Source of the DNA: Candidatus Hemicellulosilyticus sp. P3
Lineage (GTDB): Bacteria > Bacteroidota > Bacteroidia > Bacteroidales > P3
Direction: 5' to 3'
DNA length: 64,000 bases
Assembly (NCBI GenBank): GCA_001543385.1
Contig: LPNH01000004.1
Coordinates: forward strand, 1 to 64,000
Position numbers and translations under genes: made by a program. Positions 62,892 to 64,000 of this stretch are shown in pieces. Numbering within the stretch: position 1 is the first letter of the stretch; each line of letters opens with the position of its first letter. A model generated the notes under the pieces. That model saw nothing but the letters and a program-made list of their open reading frames with translations, ran no database searches and was not told the DNA's origin.

Positions 62892-64000
62892 ATGAATTAC
62901 GTCACTACCTTAGCTGTCATACTCATTGCCGCCGGTGTATTTTCAGTCCTGTCGCGATGGCTGAAACAATCGCTGGCCATGGGTTATATCATTGCCGGGA
63001 TATTGGTGGGACCGTATCTGGGTGTCTTCCCCGGGATTGACAGTGAAATTGTGAATCAATGGACGGAGATCGGCGTCATCTTCTTTTTCTTTGCATTGGG
63101 ATTAGAGTTCAGTTTCAAGAAGATGCTCCAGTCGGGTATGGGTGCTTTGGTCACCGCCGTTGTAAAATGTGCCGGAATGACCGCTATCGGGTACATAGTG
63201 GGCCGGATGATACACTGCTCACCGACGGAAAGTCTGTTTTTAGGGTGCATAATGTCCATGTCGTTCCCTTCAGTCATCATGAAATCCTACAGTGAAATGG
63301 GACTCAGGGATCGTCCCCATGTCCCCGTCCTGTATGGCGCTCTGGTGGTGGAAAATCTGATAGCTGTCCTTATGATGGTCCTGCTTTCCACTGTCGTCAC
63401 CAGCCAGAATCTGATGGGGACCGCCATGCTGACTGCTCTTCTGAAACCTGTTTTCTTCATCATACTCTGCTTTGTCACGGGCATCTGGCTTATCCCGCTG
63501 CTGCTCAAATGGTCGCGTCGCTATATCAACGATGAGATTCTGCTGATTATCGCCATCGGCCTCTGTTTCGTGATGGTGACAATGGCCGATTCGATGGGTT
63601 TCTCGTCGGCATTGGGGGCTTTCATCATGGGCTCCATACTGGCGGAGACGCTGGAAGGCGAACGCATTGAACATGCGGTGGGCAGCATTAAAGATCTCTT
63701 TGAAGCCATTCTTTTTGTATCCGTGGGCATGATGGTCAACCCATCTGTCGCAGGCCAACAATGGTCCACGATTTTACTGCTCTCATTGGTGGTCCTGCTG
63801 GGGGTTCCCGTTTTCGCCACCTTGGGAGCGCTACTGAACGGGCAAGGATTGGTCAACGCGCTACACACAGGTTTCTCCATGGCTCAGCTTGGTGAATTTG
63901 CCTTTGTCATAGCCGCGCTCGGATATATGCTGGGCGTCATGCGCGAATTTATCTACCCTGTGATAGTCTCCGTCTCTGTCGTCACCATTTTCACCACGCC
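62892..64000 (+). CDS. Cation:proton antiporter, CPA2/KefB type (3' truncated by window)
   Basis: The frame is open from ATG 62892 to the window edge, about 369 residues, without a stop. Membrane helices appear in series. VGPYLGVFPG and FFFALGLEFSFKKML near residues 35-75 are typical of CPA2 exchangers. The conserved acidic-containing helix region is MADSMGFSSALGAFIMGSILAETLEG, and FSMAQLGEFAFVIAALG follows. KefB/RosB-like proteins exchange K+ or Na+ for H+. The C-terminal half, including any TrkA-N domain, is outside. The gene sits 18 bases after the phosphatase. Confidence 0.9.
   Translation, partial: MNYVTTLAVILIAAGVFSVLSRWLKQSLAMGYIIAGILVGPYLGVFPGIDSEIVNQWTEIGVIFFFFALGLEFSFKKMLQSGMGALVTAVVKCAGMTAIGYIVGRMIHCSPTESLFLGCIMSMSFPSVIMKSYSEMGLRDRPHVPVLYGALVVENLIAVLMMVLLSTVVTSQNLMGTAMLTALLKPVFFIILCFVTGIWLIPLLLKWSRRYINDEILLIIAIGLCFVMVTMADSMGFSSALGAFIMGSILAETLEGERIEHAVGSIKDLFEAILFVSVGMMVNPSVAGQQWSTILLLSLVVLLGVPVFATLGALLNGQGLVNALHTGFSMAQLGEFAFVIAALGYMLGVMREFIYPVIVSVSVVTIFTT

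Overview
The window looks like a chromosomal segment of a member of the Bacteroidales (phylum Bacteroidota). The signs are promoters of the Bacteroidota type (TTTG, about 19-20 nt, then TAnnTTTG), lipoproteins and outer-membrane barrels with Bacteroidota-style leaders, a BspA-like leucine-rich protein with a type IX secretion-like C-terminal tail, an extended AtpB, a DUF2723 (GT117) membrane protein, a zinc-ribbon coiled-coil protein near a Nif3 protein, and bifunctional FtcD. I cannot fix the genus. Most of the window is GC-rich housekeeping DNA. About 34.2-45.7 kb is a patchy accessory region with visibly AT-rich genes.

Layout. 0-1 kb: a serine recombinase (minus) and, downstream of it, a start-less fragment resembling a type IIG restriction-modification enzyme. 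1.1-9.7 kb: a plus-strand housekeeping run (PLP-homeostasis protein, YitT, rpe, an RlmI-type methyltransferase, folE, a LolA-like carrier, tsaB, an OppB-type permease, aguB, aguA). 9.7-12.5 kb: a LysM-esterase lipoprotein and sppA (minus), divergent from an S41 protease through a symmetric promoter. 14.4-23.9 kb: arginine deiminase, GT117, a small RHH protein with an isolated atpB, pgk, YgiQ, MgtC. 24.0-26.9 kb: a cobalamin riboswitch ahead of nrdD-nrdG (class III ribonucleotide reductase). 27-33.2 kb (minus): hutH, zinc-ribbon protein, HAD phosphatase, Nif3, M13 peptidase. 33.3-34.1 kb: a two-domain universal stress protein.

The accessory region (34.2-45.7 kb) holds a frameshifted lipoprotein, an AT-rich lipoprotein with a Gly/Ala-rich tail, an HU-like protein, a long structured leader before a small secreted protein, an AraC fragment, a Fic protein with a broken bcp (peroxiredoxin), a PIN toxin pair, a frameshifted T9SS protein, an orphan PD-(D/E)XK nuclease and a DUF4160/DUF2442-HTH pair. 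Two extra copies of the 3' end of groEL lie inside it, in the same orientation as the intact groEL that borders it. One copy is joined to bcp across a 20-nt sequence that both genes share (the part coding VIDPAK).

45.8-52.1 kb (minus): groES-groEL, lipoproteins, an ECF sigma factor operon and an outer-membrane barrel protein. 52.2-64 kb: a tightly packed plus-strand run of ftcD, a small lipoprotein, an AsmA-like protein, and then a signalling block: RsbW-type ATPase, tyrosine phosphatase, RelA/SpoT-type alarmone synthetase, a fusion of an SpoT-like HD hydrolase with an aminoglycoside-phosphotransferase-like kinase, and a Cache-HAMP-SpoIIE phosphatase, followed by a truncated cation:proton antiporter. 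This block, with alarmone synthesis and predicted breakdown split over two overlapping genes between partner-switching proteins, is the best candidate for an unusual system here.
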